DNA of 64,000 bases from Todiramphus chloris collaris (GCA_025345505.1 JANVCC010000012.1:11935845-11999844); one strand, 5' to 3'. Shown: positions 14,060 to 25,122, counted from the stretch's first letter. Program-made: numbers and translations. The notes: generated by a model from the letters alone, not told the origin.

Positions 14060-14490
14060 TTAGCCCGGCTCTTGGGGACATGGGCATCTACATGACAGAC
14101 TTTCACAGGTAGATTCTCTACCCGAGTGGCAATGTCTTTCCACTCAGCAGTAGCCCAGATTGGTTTTCCCCTACGCTGCCAGTTTGCCTTTTTCCATCAT
14201 TCCAGCCAGCCCCACAGGGCGTTGGCTACCATCCATGAATCAGTGTAGAGGTATAGCTTTGGCCACTTCTCTCTTTCAGCAATGTCCAGAGCTAATTGGA
14301 CGGCTTTGAGTTCAGAGAGTTGGCTCGATCCACCTTCTCCCTCGGTAGCTTGTGCAACTTGTCGTGTGGGGCTCCATACAGCAGCTTTCCATTTCCAGCC
14401 AGCACCTACGATTCGGCAGGAACCATCAGTGAAGAGGGCGTATTGTCTTTCACTCTCCGGTAGCTCATTATATGGGGGCGCTTCCTCGGC
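14060..14490 (-). pseudogene. pol fossil: RNase H-like region
   Basis: Minus-strand translation shows the RNase H landmarks in order: LFTDGSCRIVGAGW (first catalytic Asp), SQLSELKAVQLALDIAE (the Glu), LYLYTDSWMVANALWGWLE (Asp), and near the end VDAHVPKS (last Asp). The ordering and wording match the RNase H of avian ERVL-type pol proteins. In a working virus this domain removes the RNA strand of the RNA-DNA hybrid during reverse transcription. It follows the reverse transcriptase region in the usual order. Fossil sequence, not a host gene. Confidence 0.88.
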
Positions 14491-14993
14491 ACGTGTCACT
14501 TGCGCCTCCTCTTCTTCAGAGGATAATCCAAAAGTCTCAACTTCCGGCCAGTTTGTAATTATTTCCAAGATCCCAGGGCGATTTGGGTTTCCAATACAGG
14601 CGCGCTGCGTGATGAGGGCAATCCACTTGCTCCAAGTGGCGTCGGTGGTGTGATGTGTGGAAGGAACCTTTCCTTTAAACATCCACCCCAGCACCGGTAG
14701 TCGGGGTGCCAGGAGGAGTTGTGCCTCTGTGCCAATCACTTCTGAGGCAGCTTGGACTCCTTCATAGGCGGCCAAGATCTCTTTCTCTGTTGGGGTGTAG
14801 TTGGCTTCAGACCCTTTGTACCTTCGGCTACAGTGGTTGTCCTCCGAGTCTCACCAGGCACCTTCTGCCAAAGGCTCCAGGACAGACCCTTGTTCCCAGC
14901 TGCAGAGTAGAGCACGTTCTTCACCTCTGGTCCCGTCCTGACTGGGCCAAGGGCTACCGCACGAGCGATTTCCCGCTTGATCTGGGTGAAGGC

Positions 14994-15960
14994 TTATTGT
15001 TGTTCAGGGCCCCAGTGGAAATGGTTCTTCTTGCGGGCAACCAGGTACAGAGGGCTCATGATCTGTCTGTACTCAGGAATGTGCATTCTCCAAAAGCCTA
15101 TGACACCAAGGAAAGATTGCGTTTCCTTCTTGTTGGTGGGTGGAGACATTGCGGTGATCTTATTAATGACCTCAGTGGGAATCTGACGCCGTCCATCTTG
15201 CCACTTTACCCCCAGGAACTGGATCTCTCGGGCAGGTCCCTTGACTTTACTCTTTTTGATGGCGAAGCCGGCTTCCAGGAGAATCTGGATGATCTTCTCC
15301 CCTTTCTCAAGTACCTCTGTTGCCGTGTTCCCCCACACAATGATGTCATCAATGTACTGCAGATGTTCTGGAGCCTCACCCTTTTCCAATGCAGTCTGGA
15401 TCAGTCCATGGCAGATGGTGGGACTGTGCTTCCACCCCTGGGGCAGTCGGTTCCAGGTGTACTGCACGCCCCTCCAGGTGAAGGCAAACTGAGGCCTGCA
15501 TTCTGCTGCCAGAGGAATGGAGAAAAAAACATCGCCAATGTCAATAGTGGCATACCACTTTGCTGCTTTGGACTCCAGCTCATACTGGAGCTCCAGCATG
15601 TCCGGCACAGCAGCGCTCAAGGGTGGAGTCACTTAATTCAAGGCACAATAGTCCACTGTCAATCTCCATTCTCCATCAGACTTGCGCACAGGCCAAATGG
15701 GGTTGTTGAAGGGTGAGTGGGCTTTGCTGACCACCCCTTGGCTCTCCAGCTCACGGATCATCTTGTGGATGGGGATCACGGCATCTCGATTTGTGCGGTA
15801 CTGCTGGCGGTGCACTGTCGAGGTGGCAATTGGCACTGGCTGCTCTTCCACCTTCAGGAGACCAACTGCAGAAGGATTCTCTGATAGTCCAGGCAGAGTG
15901 TTCAATTGCTCAATGCCTTCTGCCTCCACAGCAGCTATTCCAAATGCCCACCTGAGTCCT
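14994..15960 (-). pseudogene. pol fossil: reverse transcriptase-like region
   Basis: Minus-strand translation carries the retroviral RT landmarks: PIWPVRKSDGEWRLTVDY (fingers), FAFTWRGVQYTWNRLPQGW, SPTICHGLIQ, the catalytic QYIDDIIVWG near 15330-15360, then AREIQFLGVKW and TQSFLGVIGFWRMHIPEYR leading into the connection. The LPQGWKHSPTICH wording resembles ERVL-type pols more than gamma- or betaretroviral ones. It lies between the protease and RNase H regions. The coding region is a broken fossil. Confidence 0.92.
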
Positions 15961-15999
15961 TTTGGGTCTTTGCAATAGCCGCTCCGGAGGAAGTCTATG

Positions 16000-16230
16000 C
16001 CCAGAATACATGGGGCCTCTGGGCCAGTCACAATTGGATGTTTCTGCCACTCCTTCCCAGCCAGGCTCACCTCAGCTTCCACCATGGTCAGCTGCTGTGA
16101 TCCTCTGGTCACCCCAGCAATGGAAATCGATTCTGCCCCCACATGTCCCGATGGCATTCAAGTACATTGGGCACCAGTATCAACTAAAGTTTCATATTTC
16201 TGTGGCTCTGATGTGCCAGGCCACCTGATC
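16000..16230 (-). pseudogene. pro fossil: retroviral aspartic protease-like region
   Basis: Minus-strand translation contains TLVDTGAQC (about 16164-16190), the aspartic protease active-site DTG with the usual hydrophobic lead-in, followed by IVTGPEAPCILGIDFLRSG, the typical 'LG.DFL' close of the fold. It lies immediately upstream of RT, as expected for gag-pro-pol order. Fossil; boundaries approximate. Confidence 0.8.
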
Positions 16231-16726
16231 CACACTGTCCAGAAAACACGATTCTCCCATGCCTCTCCCTGGCCAGAGGCAGGGCCCCTCTCTAGTCTTG
16301 ATTATCATTCCTTCCCTGAGCATATGTGCAGGAGGTTCCTTCTAGGGGATCTGACATATCATCCTCTCTTCTGTAATACCTGGCAGCTCAGTCACGGGAG
16401 GCTGAGACCACTTTCACTCTGGCGGAACCCCTTTGGTTAGTGTTTTCTCTTTTGAGTTCACGCACCTGTGCTGCCAGAACAGAAGTGGGTTTCCTATCTC
16501 ATCTTCTCATGTCTTCCCCATGGTCACACAGAAAGAACCACAGCTCAGCTCATGGGGTGTACCCTCTCTCTCTAGCTGGGGGACATCGGGCTCTGACACT
16601 GGGGTCTGTGACTCGCACTGGTGCCACCCAGGAAATGCTCTTCCTTACTTCCTCCACAATCTCCTCCTTGAGGTCCCTAACCACAGCAGAGACCTGAGCC
16701 TTCATTGGGCCATTGACCATACTCTC

Positions 16727-17239
16727 CTAATACCGGAACCTGTTGGCGATGGAGCCCACTGTTTCTCGGTTGTCCTCAGCATTAATGGTTGCAATGAAGG
16801 TGTTGTATTGCGGTGGCCCTAGTCTTGCCAGGCTCCACAACATCTGCCCTGTGCACCTGACTTGGTCGGGGTCATTATCATGTTGTCCATCTCTCCCAAA
16901 GAGTACCTCTAATACTGCCACTTCTCTTAGCTCTTGGATCGCTTCCTCGAGTGTCTTCCACGGCATTTTATGATGGTACTCCTGCATTCTCTCTCTATGA
17001 ACAAATCTTTCTCTCACACTTGTTAAAAGCCGCTCCCAGAGAGAAAGGGGCCCTGGCTCCCTCACAAATACCTGATCTACACCTGCGTCCTGGGTCAGGG
17101 ATCCCAAATACCTCGCTTCACTGCCATCCAGTTGCACACCTTTGCCCATAAGGTCCCAAACCCGAAGTAACCAGGTTGTGTAAGCCTCATGCCCCCGTCG
17201 CACAATGTCTTTTCGCAGATTATGAAGGCTGTTATACAA
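16727..17239 (-). pseudogene. gag fossil: capsid-like region
   Basis: A minus-strand frame with a capsid-like helical pattern, including TTWLLRVWDLMGKGVQLDG, LSLWERLLTSVRERFVHRE and MPWKTLEEAIQELREVAVLE. This wording matches capsid regions of avian ERVL-like Gag; no zinc knuckle was found between it and the protease. Its position between the proline-rich leader frame and the protease supports the call. Fossil; exact ends not determined. Confidence 0.7.
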
Positions 17240-18129
17240 CAGGGACTCAGTGATGATTTCAGGCTCTGGCTCTCCTGCTGGTTGTGAGGGCCCTGGTTCC
17301 CCATCATCATTAGCTGGGCGTGCTGATTTTGTCTTACATTCCTCCTCTGCACAGGGGCGACTGCTGCTGGCTGGGGCTGTCCTTGTGGTTCAGCTGGAAC
17401 CTGGACAGTTGTAACATTTGTGGGCTCCACTGCTGCACCACCAGGATCCCCCTCTTTGGGGCAGGAAGAGGGTTTCCCATCAGCTGGGGAGGTGTATTCC
17501 CTCAGCATCTCATGCATCTCCTTCAGCAGTACCACTAACAAACTTGAGTGGTTTGTTTCTGAGGTAGGCTGTGGGGCAGGGTCGGGCTGTGGGGCAGGGT
17601 TGGTCTGTGGGTCAGGGTCTCTAGTTGCTGGGGCCGTGTCAGGTTCTGGGGCAGCACTCCTAGACTCTGGGGTGGGTGCCTGGACAGTTATCCGAACCGA
17701 TCTGAATGCTAAATAGAGCAGGCCTATCAACAACACTTGGTTAGTATCTAGGGGAAATCTAAACCCTTCAAAAGCCATTGGGGTAGGCCCAAAGAACTGA
17801 TTGAAAGGTTGGGAGAAAAGTTCCCACGGTGTTATTTCCTCACAGAAGGTACCATTTTTCATATAACCCCACAAACATATGCTTAGTGTATGATAGCCCT
17901 TTATCCATGTGCCCACACTCCAGAGGAAGTTGATAACCCATGAATTCCTCACTTTATCAACCCACTGTGCAAACTGGATAACAGCCACAGTGGCCTTAGT
18001 CAGGGGATCCATGTTTAGAAAAGGAGCTGCAAAGGGGAGAAACACAGCCATGACCACGTGCCATGTGAACCAGGGCAGGCCAGACCACATGGTGCTGCCG
18101 AACAAGGTTGCAATATCCATCACACACAA
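17240..18129 (-). pseudogene. gag-leader fossil: hydrophobic and proline-rich region
   Basis: The first long frame after the primer binding site begins near 18129. Its N-terminal part has a hydrophobic stretch (SGLPWFTWHVVMAVFLPFAA), a second hydrophobic stretch (QVLLIGLLYLAF) about 130 residues in, then a proline-rich low-complexity run built from PAPQPDP-like units (+ strand 17560-17640). No known matrix fold could be named by eye. Position says it is the 5' part of gag. The hydrophobic segments could be a membrane anchor in place of myristoylation, which is inference. Fossil. Confidence 0.55.
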
Positions 18130-18186
18130 TTAGATTACCCGGGAACTGTTATTCCTTCTTTCACGCTTTCCTCTTGATGCCCTCGA

Positions 18187-18204
18187 GCCCCACGTTGGGC
18201 GCCA
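18187..18204 (-). promoter_or_regulatory. Primer binding site, tRNA-Lys1,2 type
   Basis: On the minus strand the 18 bases TGGCGCCCAACGTGGGGC lie five bases after the end of the 5' LTR. They are exactly complementary to the 3' end of tRNA-Lys1,2 as known from other retroviruses, for example Mason-Pfizer monkey virus. The tRNA primes minus-strand DNA synthesis. It fixes the orientation of the provirus. Confidence 0.92.
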
Positions 18205-18209
18205 AAATC

Positions 18210-18933
18210 TGTCTTGGTTTGAAAGACAGGTGTCTGCCAAGGAAGGCAGGAGCCCCCCTTGGAATGGAAATGCAACCCCCTCCCCTCCGAATGCTTGTAG
18301 TTTTAAATTAAGGGTCTTTCAGGCAAAGATATGAGGAATAGAAATAACAGTTCTTTACTAAATGTATATAACAGGACAAACAAACAACAATAACTACGGC
18401 AGTAACAAGAAAACAGCACAGGGAACCCAGTCCCAACCTCTCAGGGCTCCCGGTGAGCAGGGAGGGCGCGATGGTCTCCCCGCCGCTCCAGAGCCAGCTC
18501 AGTCCCCACGGGGCAATGGCCGACGGAAAGCCCATGTCACGAACCCCCTGGGCAGCCCATCCCGGTGTCCAGCAGGATCCTCGGGAGACAGCAGGGGTAG
18601 GAGGAAAAGCAGGAGGCGAAGCAGGGACGACCTCTCTCCAAGCTGATCCCGGTGTTCCACGGATCCTTAGTAGGCAGCAGGGAGAGCAGGGCACGCAGCA
18701 GGAATGAGTTCTCCACATCACGAGGGCAGCTTCTCCTCCTCGAATGCCGGGAGCAAACCAAGTGAGAGCCCCAGGGGCTCCACCCAACCCCCTTTATTCG
18801 TCTGGCTGGACCCCTCCCCCTGTGGCCAGGTCCTTTTGTCTCTCTTAAGTACAGCCATTTACCTCCCTGACAAACAAGTATGGAAAAATCCTTTAAGAGA
18901 AGGAAAACAGAATAACTCCCCAAAACCCCAACA
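18210..18933 (-). repeat. 5' LTR of the ERVL-like provirus
   Basis: A 724-base LTR. On the minus strand it opens TGTTGGGG and ends CCAAGACA, with short imperfect inverted ends. A TATA-like AATAAA lies at about 18793-18799, and an AGTAAA that may be the polyadenylation signal at about 18353-18358 (both minus strand). Its last 147 bases recur at 13911-14057. It is followed on the right by the second copy of the duplication, ACTTT. Open frames across it are incidental. Confidence 0.9.
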
Positions 18934-18938
18934 ACTTT
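18934..18938. repeat. Target-site duplication ACTTT (right copy)
   Basis: Exact copy of 13906-13910, abutting the right end of the provirus. Confidence 0.85.
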
Positions 18939-21489
18939 GTAGATTCCATCTTCTAAATCATTTTGATTTATCTCTTTTGTTTGTTGGCTAGTTCAAGTTC
19001 ATTCCGAAGCTAAGTTTTACCTACCTAATGGATTTTATTGATAAACATCAGCAGTCTACCACAAATATGTATTTTAATCTTTGGTGTTTCATATTTACAA
19101 ATTGGGTAATTTTTTAATACATAATGCTATGTACCACACATAATACAATAGGTACTACATAATGCTATGACACTAGGCTGTCCTAAAAAAATGAAAACAA
19201 GATTTAAACCAATAAAGATGTTGGGAATCTTTTTACATGGCTCCACCTTTTTCATCCTTAGAACTTCTCAGATTTTGTAGTTTTCCCCTTGGAGTGAACA
19301 GGGCACTACACTCAAAATCAAACACTAGTGTACTAGGACTTTCACTAGCATGGGAATCCAAGAGATGAAGCTTTACAAAAATGTCCAATATTTAAAATGC
19401 TAAGAAAAACTAAAAGAGTTTTCACTATTATGAAATTGGTGCATACCATATTTTTAGCACAGTTTTGCTAAAATAATACATATAATTTTAGATCTCCAGG
19501 AAAAGCTCTCACCAAGATATATAGCTAATGATAAAATCATAATATTTTCCATTTTTATGTCTTCATCAAAGTTCTGCTGGTTTTTTTGTTTTTTTTTAAT
19601 AATATATTACATGTCATTTCTTGTGATTCAAAAAAGGTAACTAAGTTCCTTACAAGAACCATGTGGCTTTTAATGCTCAGAAGACCATATTGTAAGTACA
19701 GTCATATAGGGAGAAAGCCTGGAAAAAAACCCACAATGAACCCCCAGATAATATGATAGAGAGCAGAGGAAATGTATGACAAGGTTCCTTTCATATATTC
19801 ATCTTCCAGTGAAAAATGGAAAGGTTATAAATTATCAATTTCCTATAAAAATTTCAGAAAATGAGAGTTAACATAACAGGTAGAGGTTTTAGCAAGATAT
19901 ACACTCTCTTTCCTCTGCTTCTTTCACACAATACTTTCTCTCCCATGCCTGGATATTTACTACATTAACTACCCTTTCTGAGAACTAATATTGACAAAAA
20001 AGTCTTATGTCAGAAGCTAATAAGCTGTTTAGAATATATAGGTAGAATATTATTTTTAATATAGGCCATAGCTAAATCACATTGTGACTACTTTCACTTG
20101 ATTAGCATGCAAATTTTTTGCAAGACGGATACTGAAGAGTATTGACGTAGAGAAGACCATTGCCATTGCTGTGAAGAACTATGTAGGAATTTGATAAGAG
20201 AAGTCACTTAGGTGAATAGAGGGTATCATGATTTTTTAAACCTCAAAGATATCTTGGTCTATTTCAGTGTACTTACTTTTTTTTATCATTATTTTAAAAT
20301 ATTTTTTTTGTTTTCTTCCTCCTTCTACAGAAGATCCTTCCCTGTACCTCTACATCTTTGCTTCTTCAAGTTGCTTTTATTTTTTCTTTTCTTTTATCAC
20401 TGTCTCCCTTTTTGATCTTTCTCTTTATACTTCTGCTTAGTAAAGTACAATGACTGTAAACTCTTTCTGCAAGTCACTAGTACCTTTCAGCAGATGGCAC
20501 TGTTATTTAGTCTAACTAGCAGGGCAAGATAATTAACTTTCTCTTCTTAAACAATGAAGTATAGACTCCTTTCTAACTGCATTTCTACCTTATACACAAA
20601 AGCAGTAACAAAATTACTGAAAAAGTATTAGAATTTTTTCTTTAAGACATGAATGTGATAAAAATACTTTATTACATGCAGAACTTCTTTAAAAGCGCTC
20701 TGGAACCATTTAACAAGCTGCCACTCTTTTTTTTTTTTTTTCCCTAGTGAAATATAAAAATCATTTTCTGGGTGAATTTATAGTATTTACATAGTAACAT
20801 TGTCCTACAACCCAATCAGCTTAGTTTGTTTTAATTAGTATGGTTTCTTATACACAACTGCAAAGGACCACTATAGGCATGAGTGCAGTCCCGTCTGTGT
20901 GTGGTTCAGGCTCTGTCTGGCACAGGGAGCACAACAGGGACTGAAATGCAATTTCCCCTAGATGCCCAGGGAGTCAGGTGGAGAATAAACAAGTGCTCTG
21001 ACAATGCTATCAGAAAAACATGCAACTTCTGTCATCTCCAATTACAAGGAGAATATGAATCGCATCTCTTAACTCTGTCCCCAGTGGCACTCCAGCTGCT
21101 GGAAGGCAGCTGTGTGAGCGTGAGTTTCTCCAGGCTGCTGCCAGCCCCACTCTTTTCCCAGCAGCTCCCTTCTGAGGATCCATGAGATAGAAAACCATAT
21201 TCTGTTAGTTTTCTCAGCCTTATCCATGCACTTCTACTTGCAGGTTGCTGCTGTGACCTTTCTGTTACAGTGAGCACTGGCTATTTTACCTCTAACACAT
21301 CCTATAGACTTTCAGCTTCTGTTGCCTTTCACCTTCTTGCCAGAGCAAATTGTTAATGGTGGGGCTGCTAAAATTTTTCCAGCTCTCAGACTATTGCCCC
21401 TTGCTTCTCTTCCATCACTTATGAAAGAGTAGGAAAGGTGGATGGGGATAGGAAACACAAATTTAAGGTGGTGCAGACTAGAGACTCCT
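18939..21489. other. AT-rich unique-looking DNA without a gene
   Basis: No gene or repeat is recognised. A stretch richer in GC at 20880-21280 has short frames on both strands but no domain, start or splice pattern that singles one out. Confidence 0.45.
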
Positions 21490-22103
21490 TATGATTAGCA
21501 ACACAGGCCTGAAGGCTCCTACTCGAAGTGTATACACATAAATAAGGGACAGGCTACATGGCATTATGGGGAAAGCTCTCATGTTTTCTGGTTCATCCTA
21601 TTGCTTCCCAGCTGAAATCAGGACAATCACCTGTGAGGAAGAGCAAGATGAACCAAATGTCTTTGTGAGGTTACAGGACTACTATCTCACTGGGATCACA
21701 TAGACATGGTGGGATAGCTCACAAAGCTGAGAGTACTGCAATGGATGGATACAGGCTCTAGAAAAGACCGTCTGGGAAGGTAAGGACGGGCAGATGAATT
21801 TTATGTGAGCAACAGAAATGCATGAGGCTCCGCATAGACATAGATGATGAGCCAGTCCCAAGCTGGGTCAAGAGTAGACTGACCAATGTGGGTGATGTTG
21901 CGGTGTGTGTCTGCTACATACCACCTGGTCGGGATATAGTAGATGAGGCCTTCTTCAGGCAAACAGGAGAATCCTCATATCTGTGAGTTCTGGTCTTCAT
22001 GGAGAACTTAAATCACCACAATATCTGCTGGAGGGAGAACACTGTTGTGTTTCACGTACAATACAGGAGGTTTTGGGGGTTCAGTGACAACTTTCTAACA
22101 CAG
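21490..22103 (+). mobile_element. CR1 LINE fragment, endonuclease region (left half)
   Basis: Plus-strand CR1 sequence covering the apurinic/apyrimidinic-type endonuclease domain of ORF2. The frame contains VAVCVCYIPPGRDIVDEAFF (about 21893-21955), the CR1 'V.VCYRPP' block, and ENLNHHNICW (about 21999-22030), equivalent to the catalytic GDFN(H)PDICW block with its key Asp region altered. It stops at 22103, where a minus-strand CR1 begins, and resumes at 23307. The 5' edge is approximate. Inactive. Confidence 0.82.
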
Positions 22104-23306
22104 AATTACACATAATTATCATTAAGGCTGGAATAGACCTCTGAGATCAAGTCCAGCCTAAGACCTAAGACCACGACACCAAGCTAGACCATGTCACTAA
22201 TTGCCACATCCAATCTTTCCTTAAACACCACGAGGGATGGTGACTCTACCATCTCCCTGGGCATTCCATTCCAGTGTTTAATGACCCTTTCCATAAGAAA
22301 GTGCTTCCTAATATCTAACCTAAACTTCTCCTGGTGCAGCTTCAGGCCATGTCCTCTCATCCTGTCACTGGTTTCCTGGGAGAAGACTCCAGCCCCACCT
22401 GACTACAACTACCCGAAATGTAGAGTGTAGAGTGATGAGGTCTCCTCTAAGTCTCTTCTTCAGGCTGAACAACCCCAGTTCCCTCAGTCTCTCCTCATAA
22501 GACTTTCCTTCCAGTCCCTTCACCACCTTCCTTGCTCTCCTCTGGACCTGCTCCAGCACCTCAGTATCTTTCCTGAAGTGCGGGGCCCAGAACCATACCC
22601 AGTACTCGAGGTGAGGCCTCACCAGTGTTAAGTACAGGGGGAGAATCACATCCCTAGTCCTGCTAGCCACACTATCCCTGATACAAGATCCCATTGGCCT
22701 TCTGTGCCACCTGGGCACACTGCTGACTCATGTTCAGCCATTTGTCAACCAGTACTCCCAAGTCCCTCTCTGCTGGGCTGCTCTGCAGCCACTCATCACT
22801 CCTCCCCCAGTCTGTAACACTGCATGGGGTTATTGTGGCCAAAGTGTATGACCTTGCACTTGGATGTGTTGAACTTCATTCCATTGGCCTCGGGCCATCG
22901 ACCCAGCCTGTCCAGGTCCCTTTGCAGCATCTCCCTGCCCTCCAGGAGATTGACACTCCCCCTCAACTTAGTGTCATCTGCAAATTTACTAAGGGTAGAC
23001 TGAATCCTTTCATCCAGCTTGTCAATAAAGATGTTGAATAGAACCGGGCCCAGTACTGAACCCTGGGGGACACCACTGGTCACCAAACAACAACTGGATG
23101 TGGCACCATTCACAGCCACTCTCTGTGCCTGGTCATCCAGCCAGTTTTTAACCCAGAGAAAGGTGCACCTGTCCAAACCACGTGCTGTCAGCTTTTCCAG
23201 GAGGATGCTGTGGGAGACTGTGTCAAAGGCTTTGCTGAGGTCTAGGCAGACCACATCCACATCTTTCCCCTCATCTCTCCAGTGGGTCACCCAGTCATAG
23301 AACGAA
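22104..23306 (-). mobile_element. CR1 LINE, 5'-truncated, inserted in another CR1
   Basis: A minus-strand CR1 of about 1.2 kb. The frame 23311-22796 encodes most of the RT palm: [40 protein letters not shown], the catalytic FADD, and [20 protein letters not shown]. The frame 22718-22365 covers the C-terminal part ([40 protein letters not shown]). Its 3' end lies at the left, where the reverse complement ends in an ATTCTGTG octamer. The bases AACACAG occur at both junctions (22097-22103 and 23307-23313), a possible 7-bp target duplication, although part may be the element's own octamer. The RT block is open over about 170 codons, but the element lacks its 5' two-thirds. Confidence 0.92.
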
Positions 23307-23527
23307 AACACAGGTGATCAAGAGGCAACAAGATGAGAGCACTCTGATAGGTATAATTCTTACAACAAGAAGAACTCATTAGGAATGTGAATTTCAACAG
23401 CAGCCTTGGCTGTAGTGAACATGATATGGTGCAGTTCAGGATCCTCAGGGGAGGAAACAAGGTCAAAACCAGGATCTTATCCCTGGTCATCATCAGGGCA
23501 GACATTAGCCTTTTCAGGGGCCTTTTC
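23307..23527 (+). mobile_element. CR1 LINE fragment, endonuclease/linker (right half)
   Basis: Continuation of the plus-strand CR1 interrupted at 22103. The frame reads SEHDMVQFRILRGGNKVKTR then IRADISLFRGLF, matching the end of the CR1 endonuclease ('DH.MVEF.ILR') and the linker before RT. Similarity on this strand ends at about 23527, where minus-strand CR1 sequence starts. Confidence 0.82.
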
Positions 23528-24985
23528 TCTCAAACTGGGGAGCCTGGAACTGGACACGATACTCCAGATATGGCCTCAGTAGGGCAGAGTAGAGGGGGAA
23601 AAGAACTTCCCTTGACCTGCTGGTCACACTTTTCTTAATGAATCCTAGGATACCATTGGCCTTCTTGGACACAAGGGCACGTTGCTGTCTCATGGTTAAC
23701 TTCTTGTCCACCAGGACTCTTAGGTCCTTCTCTGTGGAGTTGCTTTCCAACAAGCCAACGCCTAAACAGTACTGATGCACCTCCCCAGGTGCAGGACTCT
23801 ACACTTGTCCTGTTTGAATTTCATCAGGTTCCCCTCCACCAAATTCTCTAGTCTGTCCAGGTGTCACTGGATGACAGCACAGCCTTCTGGTGTATCAGAC
23901 AATCCTCCAGCTTCTGTATCATCGGCAAACTTGCTGAGGGTACACTCCGTCCTTTCATCCAGGTTGTTTATGAATATGTTGAACAAGACTGGACCCAGCA
24001 CTGACCCCTGGTAAACACCACTAGCAACAGGCCTCCAACTAGACTTTGTGACACTGATAACAATGGTCTGAGCTCTATCACTCAGACAGTTCTCAATCCA
24101 TCTCATGGTCCACTCATCTAATCCACACTCCCTGAGCTTACCTATGAGGATGCTATGGGAGACAGTGTCAAAAGCCTTGCTGAAGTCAGGGTAGACAACA
24201 TCCACTGCTCATCCTTCATCTTCATCTTCCCAGCTAGTCACACAGCCATAGAAGGATATCAGATTGGTCAAGCATGTGGTAAATTCATGCTGACTACTAC
24301 AGATACCTTTCTTCTTCTCCATGTGCCTAGAGATGACTTCCAGAATGAGCTTCTCCATTGCCTTTCCAGGGATGGAGCTGAGACTGACTCGTCTCTAATT
24401 TCCTGGGTCCTCCTTCTTGAGCTTTTTGAAGGCCACAGTGACACTGGCTTTCCTCCAGTCCTCAGGTACCTCTCTCATTCTCCATATTTCAATAAAGATG
24501 GAGAGTGGCTTAGCAACAGTGTCAGCCATCTCCTTCAGCACTTGTGGGTGGATCCCATCAGGGCCCATGGATTTATGGGTGTCCAATTTGCCTAAATGAC
24601 GTCTAACCTAATCCTTATCGACCAAGGGAGAGTCTTCCTTCCTCTAGACTTTTGCTTTTACCTCCAGGACTGCAAGTCCTGAGGGTTGGTCTTAACCAGT
24701 AAAGGCTGAAGCAAACAAGGCATTTAATAACTCTGCCTTCTTCATTATCCTTCATCACCAGGGCACTCACCTCATTCAGAAGGGTGGCAACATTTTCCCT
24801 AGACTTTCTTTTGCAACTGACATTCTTGAAGAAGCCCTTCTTGTTGTGTTTTATATTATTTGCCAGATTTAGTTCCAAGAAAGCCTCGGCATTCCTTGTC
24901 GAATCTCTACATATTCTGACAATGTTCCCTTATTCCTTCTATTCCTTACTGCTGCTACTTCCATGTCCTTCAATAACCTTACATA
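23528..24985 (-). mobile_element. CR1 LINE fragment, linker to RT, 3' end missing
   Basis: A second minus-strand CR1, from a different copy or subfamily than 22104-23306. Reading right to left: NLANNIKHNKKGFFKNVSCK and ENVATLLNEVSALV (linker), GPDGIHPQVLKEMADTVAKP and VPEDWRKASVTVAFKK (RT fingers), [39 protein letters not shown] and FADD (palm), then PLYSALLRPYLEYRVQFQAP. Several frame changes show it is dead. The 3' UTR and terminal octamers are absent: it stops at about 23527 against plus-strand CR1 sequence, so the join is a rearrangement or truncation rather than a normal 3' insertion end. The right edge is approximate. Confidence 0.88.
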
Positions 24986-25122
24986 GCTACTCTCAGTATT
25001 TCATGCTTCCTGGTGCATGTTAATGCCCCATCCGCTGTCAATGTATTTCCATTTTCCACTTTCTTTTCACTGAACGGTATCCAAAGCCTTTCATTCTTCC
25101 TTCATGTTTCAAGTTCCCCTGG

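Larger units (their letters stand above)
13911..18933 (-). mobile_element. ERVL-like endogenous retrovirus, broken
   Basis: A provirus on the minus strand, bounded by the 5-bp duplication ACTTT. The recognisable parts, in viral order, are: 5' LTR (18210-18933), primer binding site (18187-18204), gag-like frames (about 16727-18129), protease (about 16000-16230), reverse transcriptase (about 14994-15960), RNase H (about 14060-14490) and 3' LTR sequence (13911-14057). I recognise no integrase or env. The pol motifs LPQGWKHSPTICH, YIDDI and LYTDSWMVANAL, with the 5-bp TSD, point to the ERVL (class III) group. The PBS matches tRNA-Lys1,2. The element is broken, with several breaks in its coding region. 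The two stretches of LTR differ by roughly 3 percent, which at usual avian neutral rates implies an age of a few to perhaps ten million years (inference). Frames on the + strand across this region are shadows. Confidence 0.93.

Noticed and set aside
14282-16822. Long + strand frames across the provirus (for example 14706-15716)
   Set aside because: They are antisense shadows of the minus-strand pol and gag regions, which carry the recognisable motifs.
18308-18923. Open frames inside the 5' LTR
   Set aside because: LTR sequence rich in GC leaves frames open by chance; no protein motif is present.
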